DNA from: Bin55 sp965205965
GTDB lineage: Bacteria > Pseudomonadota > Gammaproteobacteria > Pseudomonadales > Azotimanducaceae
Reading direction: 5' to 3'
NCBI GenBank assembly: GCA_965205965.1
Contig: CBDBHT010000008.1
Coordinates: 558,001 to 622,000 of the forward strand
DNA: 64,000 nt
Below, in pieces: positions 1 to 9,862 of the stretch (position 1 is its first letter; every line of letters begins with the position of its first letter). The translations under genes were made by a program, and so were the position numbers. Below the pieces are notes generated by a model that had not been told where the DNA came from, did no database searches, and saw only the letters and a list, made by a program, of their open reading frames with translations.

Positions 1-89
1 CTTATTTCAATCGGTTCATCGATGCACATCGCCCTCTTGTCTTCCTTAACCTCCTTTTCTTCGGCTGAAAGTCCGACACTGACCAGCAT
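1..89 (-). CDS. Partial hypothetical protein (runs off window)
   Basis: An ATG at 89 opens a minus-strand frame with no stop for the 29 codons visible before the window edge. The peptide begins MLVSVGLSAEEKEVKED and is rich in charged residues. I do not recognise it. The IS630 left end begins a few bases upstream of this ATG, so any native promoter or longer N-terminus has been separated from it. It could be a chance open frame. Confidence 0.3.
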   Translation of the reverse strand, partial: MLVSVGLSAEEKEVKEDKRAMCIDEPIEI

Positions 90-102
90 AGTTACTAGTA
101 GT

Positions 103-1256
103 TTAACTGGTTTTAATTTTCGGGTATAGATGCTTCAGTTTGGTGCGCGCATCGTCGACGCTGAGCTGCCAGTCGACCCCGGTCTGTTCGCGATTGCGCT
201 CCTTGGCCCAGGCCGCCGTTTCCGACGTGACCAAAGCCCTGCTCTCGATCCGGCGATCCAGGCACTGGCGGTGCAACGCACTGAACTCCAGTTCCGCAAC
301 GTTTAGCCAGCTCCCGTGTTTCGGCGTGTGCACCAGGTGGATGCGGTCGTTCAGCCGACTGGCTTCGGCCGCCGGGAACGCGGCGTAGAACGAGTCACCG
401 CTGTGGGTGTTCAAGTTGTCGCACACCAGCGTGATGCTTTCCGCATCCCGGGAACGCGGCAGATTCGCCAGTGCGCGCACTTGCTGCGCCCAATCCAATG
501 TCGTACGCCGTTTGGTGACAGCCACTCTCCGCCAGCCGGACAGCGGCTCGCCGAACATCCACACCGTGCATTCTCCCCGGCGGAGGTAGTGGGCGTCGTA
601 CTTCTCCGGCGACCCGGGGCGTACCGGCAACTTCTCGCGGACTTCCGACACGAGCTGCTTGCTCATCTCGTCCATGCACACCACCGGATGCCGCGGGTCG
701 TACGACCGCCGGTATACCTTGAGCACCCGCTCCATGCCGGCCACGAAAGGATGGCTTTGCTGCTTCGGAATGCACCACATTTCCCGCCGCCATGGTTTCA
801 ATTCGTTTTTTTTAACGCCTGCCGCACGGTCTCCCCGCAAATCGATTCGACCACTTCAAGTCGCACCAGCTCTTCTGCCAGCAGCTTCACGGTCCACCGA
901 ACGCGGCCTTCCGGTGGAACCGAACAGGCCACCTGAACCAGACGCGCTTCCTTCTCCCCGTCCAACTTCTTCGGCACCGGAGGCAACGGCCGAGGCCTGC
1001 GCTCCAGAGCCTTCATCGGACCCTGCTCCACCGCCCGCCGACGCACGTGCTGGCAGGTCCGCTCCGTCACCCCCAGCGCATCCACCACCTGCATGTCCGT
1101 CAGTGCCGGGCCAGCACCCCCCTGATCCACGGTCAGCAGAATCCGTGCACGCTGCAGCTTCGTCGCCGACACCGCACGACGCGTGCTCGACTTCAGCACC
1201 GCTTCCAACTGATCCCGCTCATCCTGAGCTAACTCCACCATGTATTGCTTCGGCAT
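103..1256 (-). CDS. IS630 transposase in two overlapping frames
   Basis: The start is ATG at 1256 (MPKQYMVEL), preceded by an AGGAGG ribosome site 6 bases upstream. The first frame (1256 to 798) holds the helix-turn-helix half. The second (840 to 103) holds the DDE domain, with Asp in VCMDEMSK, Asp in VCDNLNTHSGD and Glu in SWLNVAELEF. The frames meet at a run of eight A residues (plus-strand T run 806-813) following the codons for RQALKK. A -1 slip there yields KKNELKPW, the usual family sequence. The copy at the window end has the same A8 run and the same split, so programmed slippage is more likely than a random mutation. Apart from this the gene is intact. The product would cut and join the element at TA sites. 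Confidence 0.8.
806..813 (-). promoter_or_regulatory. Putative A8 slippage site in the IS630 transposase
   Basis: Eight consecutive A residues on the coding strand lie exactly where the helix-turn-helix frame must pass to the DDE frame, reading TTA AAA AAA ACG in the first frame. The identical run is present in the window-end copy (63879-63886), while the decayed copy at 11003-12349 has seven. Confidence 0.5.
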
Positions 1257-1330
1257 CTGATCCTCCTGATCCCAGAACCCCTTCCACTCCACTATTATAA
1301 ACACGTATTGTTAGAACGGGTAGCCTACTA

Positions 1331-2185
1331 GGGCGTGTTGACACTATCTTGTTGTATGATTCTGATCTGGATCATTCGACAAGAGGTCGGCATGCAACTT
1401 ACGGAAGAGCAATTTAACGAGATACAGGACTTGTCCCCGAAGCCCCGGGGCAATGTTCGATGGGGTCATCGGCGGCGGGTACTAAACGGTATTCTGTACA
1501 TTCTGAAACACGGTTGCCCCTGGCGCAGCCTACCTGCGTGTTATGGGCGTTTTGGAACACGGTGTACGTGCAGATGAGGTGCTGGGCGGAGCGTGGGGTG
1601 TTGGCGGCGGTGTTCGAGCGTTGGCGCGAGCGTTGGCGCGGTCGGGGGTCTGGTCGCCTCGGACACCGAGATGGCGATGATGCTGGACAGCACCTCGGTG
1701 AAGGTACATGCGGATGGGACGGGTAGTCTAAAAAAAACGGTCCGCAAAGTATCGGCCGCTCGCGCGGAGGGCTGACCACCAAGGTGCATCTGCTGGCGTT
1801 GGACGATCGTCGAGTGTGGAGTTTCTCGCTGTCCGCCGGGCATCGGCACGATGCTCCGGAGGGTCGCCGGCTGCTCCAGCAGAGCGGTCTGAAGCACCCG
1901 AAGTACGTGATTATGGACCGTGCGTATGAAGACGACCGGACGCGGCGGGTGGTGCAAGACTTGGGAGCCACGCCCGTGGTTCCGCCCCGAGCGGACACGC
2001 CGGAAACCTTGGCCCTTCGACCGCCAGCTGTATGCCCGCCGCAACGAAGTGGAACGCCTGTTCGGCAGGCTCAAGCGGTATCGCCGCGTGGGGACACGTT
2101 ACGAGAAACTCGACGTCATGTTCGCTGGGTTCATTTATCTGGCCCTGATATACGAAATGATTAGGAATTTAGTGTAAACACGCCC
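1331..2185 (+). mobile_element. IS5-family (IS427-like) element, copy 1
   Basis: The ends are GGGCGTGTTGACAC and GTGTAAACACGCCC, inverted repeats typical of the IS427 group. The flanks are CTACTA on the left and TAGTAA on the right, giving a TA duplication inside a CTAG. That CTAG is the terminus of the neighbouring IS630, so this element landed in the end of another element. Length is 855 bp. Confidence 0.85.
1392..2177 (+). pseudogene. IS5-type transposase, frameshifted
   Basis: The start is ATG 1392 (MQLTEEQFNEIQDL) with AGAGG upstream. The conserved order HGCPWRSLP, then DSTSVKVHADG (first Asp), YVIMDRAYEDD (second Asp) and NEVERLFGRLKRYRR (Glu) is present but spread over three frames. 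One break is an insertion of two T residues near 1550 after LPACYGR. Another lies near 1995-2015 in the RADTPE region. The A8 run at 1730-1737 after GSLKK is in the place where IS427-group elements use -1 frameshifting, so that particular shift may be natural. With the other two breaks the gene cannot make full-length transposase. Confidence 0.8.
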
Positions 2186-2453
2186 TAGTAAACACTAATC
2201 CAAAGGAGACCACTCTAATTTTGTGAGTAGTAATATTGAAGATGCAGGAAGAACTATGACTAACGTGTCTTTTTCATCAACGGCATCAATACCAAACATC
2301 GGGTTCCGACTTAGTAGCAGAATCTAATTCCTCTTGGGTGTCGGGGAAAATCTGCTGAACAGCTACATATAACCCAACAATTCCCCGTATAGCCCAAACT
2401 CCGCTATTAGTCTGGACTTTCCGGATTAGGTTTCGCGATAATGGAGGCAATAT

Positions 2454-2580
2454 CGATACCCGGAACCCGTCTCAATGCACGACGAAATGCTGTGTGGAAC
2501 GCCTGAAAACGCCGATTTCCCGTACCAAAACACGGAAAGACCGACACCAAGTCTAAATTAAAACTATACGGGGAATTGCT
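2454..2580 (+). repeat. Degenerate repeat shared with 52861-52985
   Basis: The two stretches align along their length, sharing landmarks such as TTTCCCGTACC, AAGACCGACA and AACTATACGG. Both translate on the plus strand to a similar basic peptide (NPSQCTTKCCVERLK here, NPSRRTTTCRANRLLK at the other site), which suggests the 3' end of an old transposase gene. Neither copy has an open frame of useful length. Confidence 0.5.
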
Positions 2581-2733
2581 GCATATAACCTCACCGATGT
2601 TGAAGTTACGGACCGCGGGCTGACCTTGTCCAGCCAAGGGTAAGAGAGATCGAAGAAGATATGCCGAATTCTCGACTGACTGTAGCTGTCCAATACAACC
2701 TGCAGAGATGGTTCATCCTTGTTCGACTCAACT

Positions 2734-2844
2734 GGAAATCTCTATTAACCTACAGACTTGTTATTATCTGAAAGAGATAATTATTAAAAATCAAATACTT
2801 ATATGGGGAATGATGCGTCAAAATAGCAATAAATAGAAGTGTCC
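2734..2844. repeat. Small inverted-repeat element (MITE-like), copy 1
   Basis: The ends are GGAAATCTCTATTAACC and AATAGAAGTGTCC, imperfect inverted repeats. AACT flanks both sides (2730-2733 and 2845-2848), a 4-bp target duplication. The 111-bp interior matches the element at 11568-11681 and has no open frame. Confidence 0.7.
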
Positions 2845-3005
2845 AACTATTACGATAAGGTACGTGCGCTGTTTTTCAACGACGAGAAGCTCGGTATTGC
2901 CAGGGATGCATTAACCGTTGTGGCTTAGGACGTGACCAAGACGTTGAACGAAACGTGTACGATTTCATTTGGTATTCATAAACTTGAAATGGTTAAAATC
3001 GGTCT

Positions 3006-5564
3006 ATGCGCCCATCGCTGACTCCCCTGGACAAAGAACTAATTCATGATCTTGAGTGTGGTTTAGTCGTTACGGCGACGGCAAGACAAGCAGCGGAACT
3101 TGCATACGCATACAATCGTGAAAAATCCAAGAGAAAAGATGCATGGACAGGTGCAAACGCTATCTCTTTCGGTATCTGGATTGCCAATAGTTACGAATCC
3201 ATAGCATTAAGAGGATGGAACGATGCTGAAAGAGCTCTTTTAAGCTCTGAAGCAGCACGTCAAATCGTTCGAAAAACGGCACCTAACGGACATGTTGTCC
3301 GTCATGCATCACTGCTCTTGAACGCTTGGATTTCGGCCTGGGAATGGAATCTTTGGGACGTTTGGGAAGACATGAACAAAACCGAAAATGGACGTCTATG
3401 TTGTCGATGGATAGAGCGATTCCGAGGATTTCTACGAACCAACGCGCTAATCACCGCTGCTGAAATTCCCTGGATCTTGATACGTGCCGCCAACGAACGT
3501 ATATGGCGACCAAGTCCGATCACCGTCTACGGATTTGATTACCTGACTCCCGTTCAACGACAGCTCTTCAATATTGTTGAACGCTATACAGGTCATGTTC
3601 GAATCGCTGAGCGTCGATATGAAAAATCTACATCAGCAATTAAAGTTTTCTCGTTTGACTCCCATAATCACGAATTAGCTGCAATAGCCAATTGGACACG
3701 CACAGAGTTGATGAACCAACCAACCAAGCCCCGAATTGGCGTAATTTTGAACGATGCATCCATTCTATACCGTGTTATAAGACATCAATTCGAAGCTACG
3801 TTCCCAGAATTCGATAACGTTGAGCAAATCGTTAACATCAGGCAGGGGATGCCAGCGACAGACAGTCGTTTCATTCGAGACTCTCTGCTGTTTTTATCGT
3901 GGACGGCACACGAACTCGACTATCGTGAAGTTTTGCAGTTGAGGCGATCTCCCTATCTTAAAGATTTAGAACTCCAAGAAGGATTCCCAAGTCGATCTAA
4001 AGACCGGTTTTCTTTACGGCAGTACGTCATCCGTACTCCCCAAAATTCAAACATCAGAAAGATTTCCAAAGTATTGATCAATATCGGGCGTAGGAAAAAA
4101 CCACTCTCCGACTGGATTAGCTTAGCTGCGCAACTGCTAAGAATGGCAGGGTGGCACAAAGCAGAAGCAACTAATAGTGCAGGTAACGATCGAGCGGCAT
4201 TCATCGACTCCATGAATACTGCGGTGACGGTCTCGGCACATTTGGGTAATCTTTCTTGGAGCGAAGCAGTTAGTATCATGCACTCAGTTGTGGGTAATGC
4301 CACGTTACCTGAAACAACTACGTTCGCACCGATTCTTGTGACGAGTCCAGCCGAATCAAAATACTTTCAATTTGACTCGTTGTGGGTTGCCGGCGTTTCA
4401 GATAAGGAGTTTCCTGCTCCTCCGAATCCAAACGCAATGATTCCAATATCAATGCAACGCCAAGCAAGAATGCGAAATGTTACACATGACGACATGCTTA
4501 AAGACACAAAAACGTACATGGATTGCTGGTTATCCTCTACTAACACCATTGTGTTTAGTTTAGCTCAAGACGATGAAGAGACCCCTCTACAAGCGAGTAA
4601 ATTAGTGTTAGACGCTGCGCACATCGAGTCAGCAGAGCTTGTTCCCGATCCTTCAGACGAGGTTACTTGCCATCCTTGGGCGCAGTACCGGCAAACGGAC
4701 TGTCTACAACGTTACACGGATGATGAAGGCTCACCACTTGATTTAGCACTCGAAAATGGGAGAGCCAGCAATATCTTGCGCGACCAATCAAATTGTCCAT
4801 TCAGAGCTTGGGCAATTCATCGTCTGAATTTACGAGAACCCGAAAAACTGCATCGATTTCCGGTAGCAAAAGATTTTGGTACCAATATACATAAAATCCT
4901 CGAAGAACTGACAAAGGCACATCGTTCGCAACAAGAAATAACAAAAATTACTAAGAAAGAGATCCATGCAATCGTTAAGAAAAGGTTACAACGTTCCCTT
5001 AAAAATCTTCCCGCTATATTTAAAAATTCTGAAATAGAGCGTTTAGTAAGAAATATTGAATCGTGGATAAAATTTGAAATAAACCGAGAACCGTTCGAGA
5101 TTATTGGAATTGAACAGAAAAAGAATTCAGAAGTCCTAGCTCTTCCATTCAATCTGAGATTCGATCGTATAGACAAGCTTGAGAATGGGGCAAAGCTTAT
5201 TCTTGATTATAAGACTGGAAACGCAACAAAAGCTGACTGGAAGATACCTAGACCGGCGAATCCACAACTTCCATTGTACGCTATTATAGAAAAAAACACC
5301 AGTGGCATTGCCTTTCTACTAATTAATTCGGAGGAGGTAATGTTTTCTGGAATCGGCGATGAGCACATCCAAGAGCCGGGCATCTCGGCAACACAACAAG
5401 GCGATAAAGCAAGATACCCCGAGCTACTGGAGCATTGGCGAAGTTCATTAGAGGAATTAATCGTAGAATTCATAGAAGGTAACGCGAAAGTGTCTCCCAA
5501 AAGTCTTCAATTTTGCAATCAATGCCATCTTCACCAACTTTGTCGCATTTTTGAAATAAGCTGA
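3006..5564 (+). CDS. PD-(D/E)XK nuclease, AddB-like repair protein
   Basis: The 852-residue protein resembles the AddB-like half of a helicase-nuclease that resects double-strand DNA ends. The C-terminal third carries the nuclease signature: His629 in NIHKILEEL, Asp720 in FDRIDKLE and D734-Y735-K736 in ILDYKTG. Four cysteines fit the AddB iron-sulfur cluster: Cys597 in NCPFRAWAI and Cys837, Cys840 and Cys846 in FCNQCHLHQLC. The N-terminal half matches the inactive-helicase-like fold of the family, with no Walker A motif visible. The partner helicase starts 43 bases downstream on the same strand, so the two are probably cotranscribed. The reading frame is intact and AT-rich like the other housekeeping genes. 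The ATG at 3006 is the first plausible start, but no strong ribosome site is obvious before it. Confidence 0.85.
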   Translation: MRPSLTPLDKELIHDLECGLVVTATARQAAELAYAYNREKSKRKDAWTGANAISFGIWIANSYESIALRGWNDAERALLSSEAARQIVRKTAPNGHVVRHASLLLNAWISAWEWNLWDVWEDMNKTENGRLCCRWIERFRGFLRTNALITAAEIPWILIRAANERIWRPSPITVYGFDYLTPVQRQLFNIVERYTGHVRIAERRYEKSTSAIKVFSFDSHNHELAAIANWTRTELMNQPTKPRIGVILNDASILYRVIRHQFEATFPEFDNVEQIVNIRQGMPATDSRFIRDSLLFLSWTAHELDYREVLQLRRSPYLKDLELQEGFPSRSKDRFSLRQYVIRTPQNSNIRKISKVLINIGRRKKPLSDWISLAAQLLRMAGWHKAEATNSAGNDRAAFIDSMNTAVTVSAHLGNLSWSEAVSIMHSVVGNATLPETTTFAPILVTSPAESKYFQFDSLWVAGVSDKEFPAPPNPNAMIPISMQRQARMRNVTHDDMLKDTKTYMDCWLSSTNTIVFSLAQDDEETPLQASKLVLDAAHIESAELVPDPSDEVTCHPWAQYRQTDCLQRYTDDEGSPLDLALENGRASNILRDQSNCPFRAWAIHRLNLREPEKLHRFPVAKDFGTNIHKILEELTKAHRSQQEITKITKKEIHAIVKKRLQRSLKNLPAIFKNSEIERLVRNIESWIKFEINREPFEIIGIEQKKNSEVLALPFNLRFDRIDKLENGAKLILDYKTGNATKADWKIPRPANPQLPLYAIIEKNTSGIAFLLINSEEVMFSGIGDEHIQEPGISATQQGDKARYPELLEHWRSSLEELIVEFIEGNAKVSPKSLQFCNQCHLHQLCRIFEIS

Positions 5565-5606
5565 CGAGGACCACCACCATCGGGTTCCAATACACTGACA
5601 GTAGTC

Positions 5607-8600
5607 ATGCCAGCACGATCTAATACTGCACTTCCTCGCGTATCGGCACCCTCACCTCTTCCGGACGAAAAAAATCGCCGAATCGCAATTGACCCTACTC
5701 GGTCTGTAATCGTTCAAGCCCCCGCTGGCTCAGGTAAAACTACCCTACTAGTCAACCGGTATTTGCGGCTGCTGGGAGTAGTGCGACAACCAGAAGAGGT
5801 GCTGGCGATTACGTTTACACGCAAAGCTGCGAATGAAATGCGCTATCGAGTACTCAAAGCCATGCATAACCAAGCATCTGAAGCAGATGCTGCATTGATA
5901 CAAAATCAAAAATGCAAGTGGAGCATCGAGAATAATCCACAGCGACTAAAGATCCAAACCATTGACAGTTTCTCTTACAGCCTCGTCCAGCGCATGCCCT
6001 ATGCAAGCCAGTTTGGACTTGAGTATCGATTCATCGACAACGCTACTAGTCAATATAAGGAGGCAGCACATCTAACGTTAGACCGCATCGCAAGTAAGGA
6101 TATATTGCATCAAACCAGGATCGCAGAATTCTTGGCTTTGTTAGACAACAATTTCGATAGATCTGTTTCGCTAATGCAAGCAATGCTGCAGTCCCGCGAT
6201 CAATGGGTTGATTTTGTACGGGAAATCACTGAAAGCGTCTTGGAAGGTCGCACGGAGCAGCTCGTAGATCTTCTAAATCATGGTCGCGAACAGTTGTTTG
6301 CAGATCAAATCGCAAAGGCTGATAGTTTACTAACGAAGCGGGAACTCGATACAGCTAAAACACTTTGTCGTTTCGCCGCTGAAAACCTGGAGTGTGGGTT
6401 TAACAACCTTCAAACCGCTGATGATTGGCAATTTCTTTCTCGTACTTTTTTCACGCAAGGTAGAACTTTACGCAATGCCGTAAATAAAACACATGGATTC
6501 CCATCAGGAAGCAACGAACAAAAAGAACAGTGGAAAAAACTCGCTAGCGCAATCAGTGAAAAGGATATTGCTTCAGTCATTGCCCGAATACAGTATCTAC
6601 CACGTCTTGAGACGGATTCTGAGGAAGTGGCAGCAATAGAAAAGATCAGTTCAGTGCTTGCCTTCGCACTTACTGAACTCAGTGATTTGTTCGAGCGAAC
6701 TGAATTGGTGGATTTCAAGCAACTAGCGTTTGCCGCACATCGAGCGATCTCTGGTCAGGATGCACCCACCGAGCTAGCACTTGCAATGGATTACCGCATT
6801 TCACACATCCTTGTCGACGAATTTCAAGATACTTCAATTGCACAATACAACCTACTCGAATCGTTAATATCCGAGTGGTTACCAGGTGATGGGAATTCGT
6901 TCTTCGCTGTGGGTGATCCTATGCAATCCATTTATCGATTCCGCGATGCGGACCTCACACTGTTCCAAAAGGTACGCGATAAAGGTTTTCCCACAATCGA
7001 CTTGGAATCGATTCAACTGGTTACCAATTTCCGTAGTTCGCCCGATGTTGTAAATTGGAACAATAAGATCTACTCAGATCTATTTATGTCGGGGCAAGAC
7101 TCCACGCTTGGGTCCGTAGAGTTCGCGGAGTCAATAGCTGCACATGAATTCGATGGAAAAATCGAACATCTGCTTTTTTCTGATGACGAAAACGGCACAC
7201 TTCAAGCTCGTTACGTTGCGCGATTGATCGAAAATTTAAAACTCAACTACCCAGATCACACGGTTGCTTTATTGGTCATTAATCGAAAAGTTCTACCTAG
7301 CTTTTTCAAAGCGATGCGCGAGCGGAACGTCACGTGGCGTGGCGTTGAAATCGAGTCACTGACGGATGAACCAGTCGTAAGAGACTTGCACATACTAGCT
7401 AGAGTGATCGAGGGTCTCGAAGACAAACTCGCTTGGCTTTCTCTTTTTCGATCTCCTCTATTTGGCATAAAACTCAAAGATCTAGAAGTTCTAGCTCAGT
7501 GTGAACATGGGCTGAAAATGCTCGAAAGTGGAGATATTAACGCAGACGACAGAGAGCGCATCAACCATGTAAAGCCACTATTCATAGAGGCCCTTAATGA
7601 CAATCATCGGACGCTACGATCACGTGTAGAACGGCTTTGGTTTCAGCTTGGTGGGTTGGATGCATACGAAGGTGCAGATACTATCTCGAATGCCGAGCGA
7701 TACTTAGATCTGCTAGAAAAGCATCTCCAAGAAGGAGGTGATTTTGAAGCACTGTGGAGTCGCGTGGAGCAACTTTATGCGTCTCAAACTACCAAAGATG
7801 CTGACGTTGACGTCATGACCGTACACAGAGCAAAGGGACTCGAATTCGACCACGTGATTCTTCCCGCTCTGGAAAAAGGAAGTCGAGGTCAGGATTCACC
7901 TCTGCTTCATTGGCGACGCGCTAATCGGGCGGAGGATTTTCTTATCGCCACGAAGATGGAACCATCGGAACCTACCTTGTACAACTGGTTACACGACGAG
8001 GAAAGAATCAACAGTGAAAATGAGAAATGTCGTCTCCTTTATGTAGCAACCACTCGAGCCATCCGCACCTTACATTTATTTGGTAGCACGGTAGATGGTA
8101 AGAAACCGAATGCTCGATCTCCACTGCGTTTACTGCTCCCGTACTTCGACGAGGCAGAGCCGGAAATCATCAATGAACTAACAAAGGTTAGAACTCTAGT
8201 AGACGCTTCTCGCGAATGGACAAAGATCAAACGAGGTTATAGATGGAAACAACCTAGACCAGAAAGAGTGGACGATAGCGTACTCGCCCGAAGTCGGCTT
8301 GGTCAGCAAGATCCAGATATAGATCCTATCGGTACTTATGCTGAACTCGCATTGGGTGACTTAGTCCACCGCGAACTGATGCGCATTACGATAGAACAAG
8401 ACAAGAGCAGCGTATCTTCTAAGCGTGTTACGTATTGGCGTAATTACTTAAGAAATAAAGGTTTCGTTGGAACTGAACTTAGCTGGTTATTGGAGCAAAC
8501 AACTACACAGATTAACACGGTGATCAATGATCCAGATGGTCAATGGTTACTTTTTGGGCCGCACAGGTCTCGATATTGCGAAAAATCCTATACGGCGCAT

Positions 8601-8849
8601 TTTGACAGCGAACTACAGAATATTCGCATTGATCTAACTTTCGTAGCGGAAGATGGAGTGCGCTGGGTGGTTGACCATAAAACGGTACTGATCGACCCAG
8701 ACAATCAAGAGCAGATACGCGGCGAAGTCGTTCGATACACACCAACACTTCAGAATTACCGCAGAATTCTCAACGCTACAGAAGCAAAGAAGACCACAAC
8801 CGCACTCTACTTCACTGCAATTCCAAAATTGGTGGTTATTGATGCTTGA
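5607..8849 (+). CDS. UvrD/Rep-type helicase-nuclease, AddA-like
   Basis: This 1080-residue ATP-dependent DNA helicase is fused to a nuclease domain and is the expected partner of the upstream AddB-like protein. Walker A is APAGSGKT at residues 38-45. Walker B is DEFQDT from Asp404, and the late helicase motifs VHRAKGLEFDHVILP and LLYVATTRA follow. Near the C-terminus Asp1009 in RIDLTF and D1023-H1024-K1025 in WVVDHKT fit a PD-(D/E)XK active site. The pair likely does the RecBCD/AddAB job of loading recombination at broken ends. No RecB, RecC or RecD is in this window, but that says nothing about the rest of the genome. All key residues are present and the gene is unbroken. Confidence 0.9.
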   Translation: MPARSNTALPRVSAPSPLPDEKNRRIAIDPTRSVIVQAPAGSGKTTLLVNRYLRLLGVVRQPEEVLAITFTRKAANEMRYRVLKAMHNQASEADAALIQNQKCKWSIENNPQRLKIQTIDSFSYSLVQRMPYASQFGLEYRFIDNATSQYKEAAHLTLDRIASKDILHQTRIAEFLALLDNNFDRSVSLMQAMLQSRDQWVDFVREITESVLEGRTEQLVDLLNHGREQLFADQIAKADSLLTKRELDTAKTLCRFAAENLECGFNNLQTADDWQFLSRTFFTQGRTLRNAVNKTHGFPSGSNEQKEQWKKLASAISEKDIASVIARIQYLPRLETDSEEVAAIEKISSVLAFALTELSDLFERTELVDFKQLAFAAHRAISGQDAPTELALAMDYRISHILVDEFQDTSIAQYNLLESLISEWLPGDGNSFFAVGDPMQSIYRFRDADLTLFQKVRDKGFPTIDLESIQLVTNFRSSPDVVNWNNKIYSDLFMSGQDSTLGSVEFAESIAAHEFDGKIEHLLFSDDENGTLQARYVARLIENLKLNYPDHTVALLVINRKVLPSFFKAMRERNVTWRGVEIESLTDEPVVRDLHILARVIEGLEDKLAWLSLFRSPLFGIKLKDLEVLAQCEHGLKMLESGDINADDRERINHVKPLFIEALNDNHRTLRSRVERLWFQLGGLDAYEGADTISNAERYLDLLEKHLQEGGDFEALWSRVEQLYASQTTKDADVDVMTVHRAKGLEFDHVILPALEKGSRGQDSPLLHWRRANRAEDFLIATKMEPSEPTLYNWLHDEERINSENEKCRLLYVATTRAIRTLHLFGSTVDGKKPNARSPLRLLLPYFDEAEPEIINELTKVRTLVDASREWTKIKRGYRWKQPRPERVDDSVLARSRLGQQDPDIDPIGTYAELALGDLVHRELMRITIEQDKSSVSSKRVTYWRNYLRNKGFVGTELSWLLEQTTTQINTVINDPDGQWLLFGPHRSRYCEKSYTAHFDSELQNIRIDLTFVAEDGVRWVVDHKTVLIDPDNQEQIRGEVVRYTPTLQNYRRILNATEAKKTTTALYFTAIPKLVVIDA

Positions 8850-9862
8850 TTCCCATGACCTCGTCAAGGTTGTCACCCTCTCTCCGTTCTAAATAATCAT
8901 CAATCAGAAAAAGTTAAGAGATTTAACGTAACGCAGGCCGCACAATGCGCCGTCCCTCTTTCAGCGAAGAGCGAATCAACGAAAAAAACTGCCGTTTACA
9001 GAATCGATGTTTGTTGGATACGTCCCGTCGACGGTATCCGGGTGTAAGGATTAGTCCGTCGTGTACGAAACGTGAGCCTCATCCACGCGCCGTGTGCTGA
9101 TAAAAGTCGTGATCAAGAATGAACCTATGATTCTGGAATGCAAGGATTGATACCAAGAATGTGGGAACTTTTGCGAGCGAAAATCCCATGTTCAAGATTA
9201 GCACTCTTGATTCCAACCATGGAGGGATGTCGGCTTTACGTGTTGCTAATGCATGAGGCCGCGCAGTTAGCGTGTGTTGCATTGTATCGTCGTCTTCAGG
9301 ATACGACGAGTTTGGACCAGTATCCGCCTGCAAACTGCAAACTGTATCGATCAGATACGTACAGCGAGAATTCACACCCAAACGACGTACTTTCGTCCGC
9401 AAATTTCATTGCTCTACGCGCTCATACGGATAAAAAGAAATATCAGGCCTTGTAAAACGCGTTCACAGAACAGTACCCGCTCGTAAACCAAGAACCAAGG
9501 GGCATTGTATGCGGTAGCCCAACAAAAAACTTTTTACTCTGTGTATAATATGCTTGCGGTACGTAAGTCATGGTTTCAGAACATTTGGCTAGACGCGCCG
9601 CCATCCTATTGGATGTGATCATCGGCGGCGGCGTTTTTAGATACTCCAACCTCCCAATCACGCCGTCGCCGTCTTGCTTCTGCAAATTCGTTTCTTGCAT
9701 CCATACTCAACCCGCTTTCCTAGTTCTTGACAATCAATCTATAGACTCCGTTGGGAATTACAGAAATCTTTCGCTTGATATATCCAAGTACCTTGAAAAC
9801 TAGACAAGTGAAAGTAACGCGATGGTTCGGTGGTCCAGATAACTGCTCACTACCATGGCGGA
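8850..9862. other. 1-kb spacer without recognisable gene
   Basis: Short open frames exist on both strands (for example 9138-9455 plus and 9443-9700 minus) but none resembles a known family and they overlap each other. A TATAAT hexamer sits at 9544-9549 without a matching -35 box at the right spacing. I see no tRNA, rRNA or IS end. It may be an eroded gene. Confidence 0.5.

Larger units (their letters stand above)
95..1330 (-). mobile_element. IS630-family element, copy 1 (type A)
   Basis: The element runs between CTAGTAGTTTAAC at the left and a right end reading CCTACTA(G); the terminal TAGTAG motif is inverted at the two ends. IS630 elements duplicate a TA dinucleotide, and TA is present at both ends. 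The final TAG of the right terminus is split by an IS5-type element at 1331-2185, with the remaining TAG resuming at 2186. Further copies lie at 11003-12349 (decayed) and from 63168 to the window end. Confidence 0.85.
2186..3005. other. Spacer with no recognisable gene
   Basis: No frame here looks like a protein I know. Three structures are visible. An inverted pair near 2380-2395 and 2565-2580 shares the core CAATTCCCCGTATAG. The stretch 2454-2580 resembles 52861-52985. A small inverted-repeat element lies at 2734-2844. The last 160 bases contain a short interrupted frame (DKVRALFFNDEKLGIARDA) that may be a gene remnant. Confidence 0.5.

Noticed and set aside
316..1300. Plus-strand frames of 206 and 213 codons over IS630 copy 1
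   Set aside because: They are antisense to the transposase, and their low-complexity Pro/Ser/Arg sequence has no support.
2407..2637. 76-codon minus-strand frame
   Set aside because: Its sequence recurs partly in minus-strand frames over 52861-53026, because both lie on the degenerate repeat, which reads better on the plus strand as a transposase tail.
9138..9455. 105-codon plus-strand frame
   Set aside because: It overlaps an equally long minus-strand frame and neither shows family similarity or a ribosome site.
9505..9549. Promoter near 9544 (TATAAT)
   Set aside because: The -10 hexamer is good, but no -35 box lies 16-18 bases upstream and no gene follows it.
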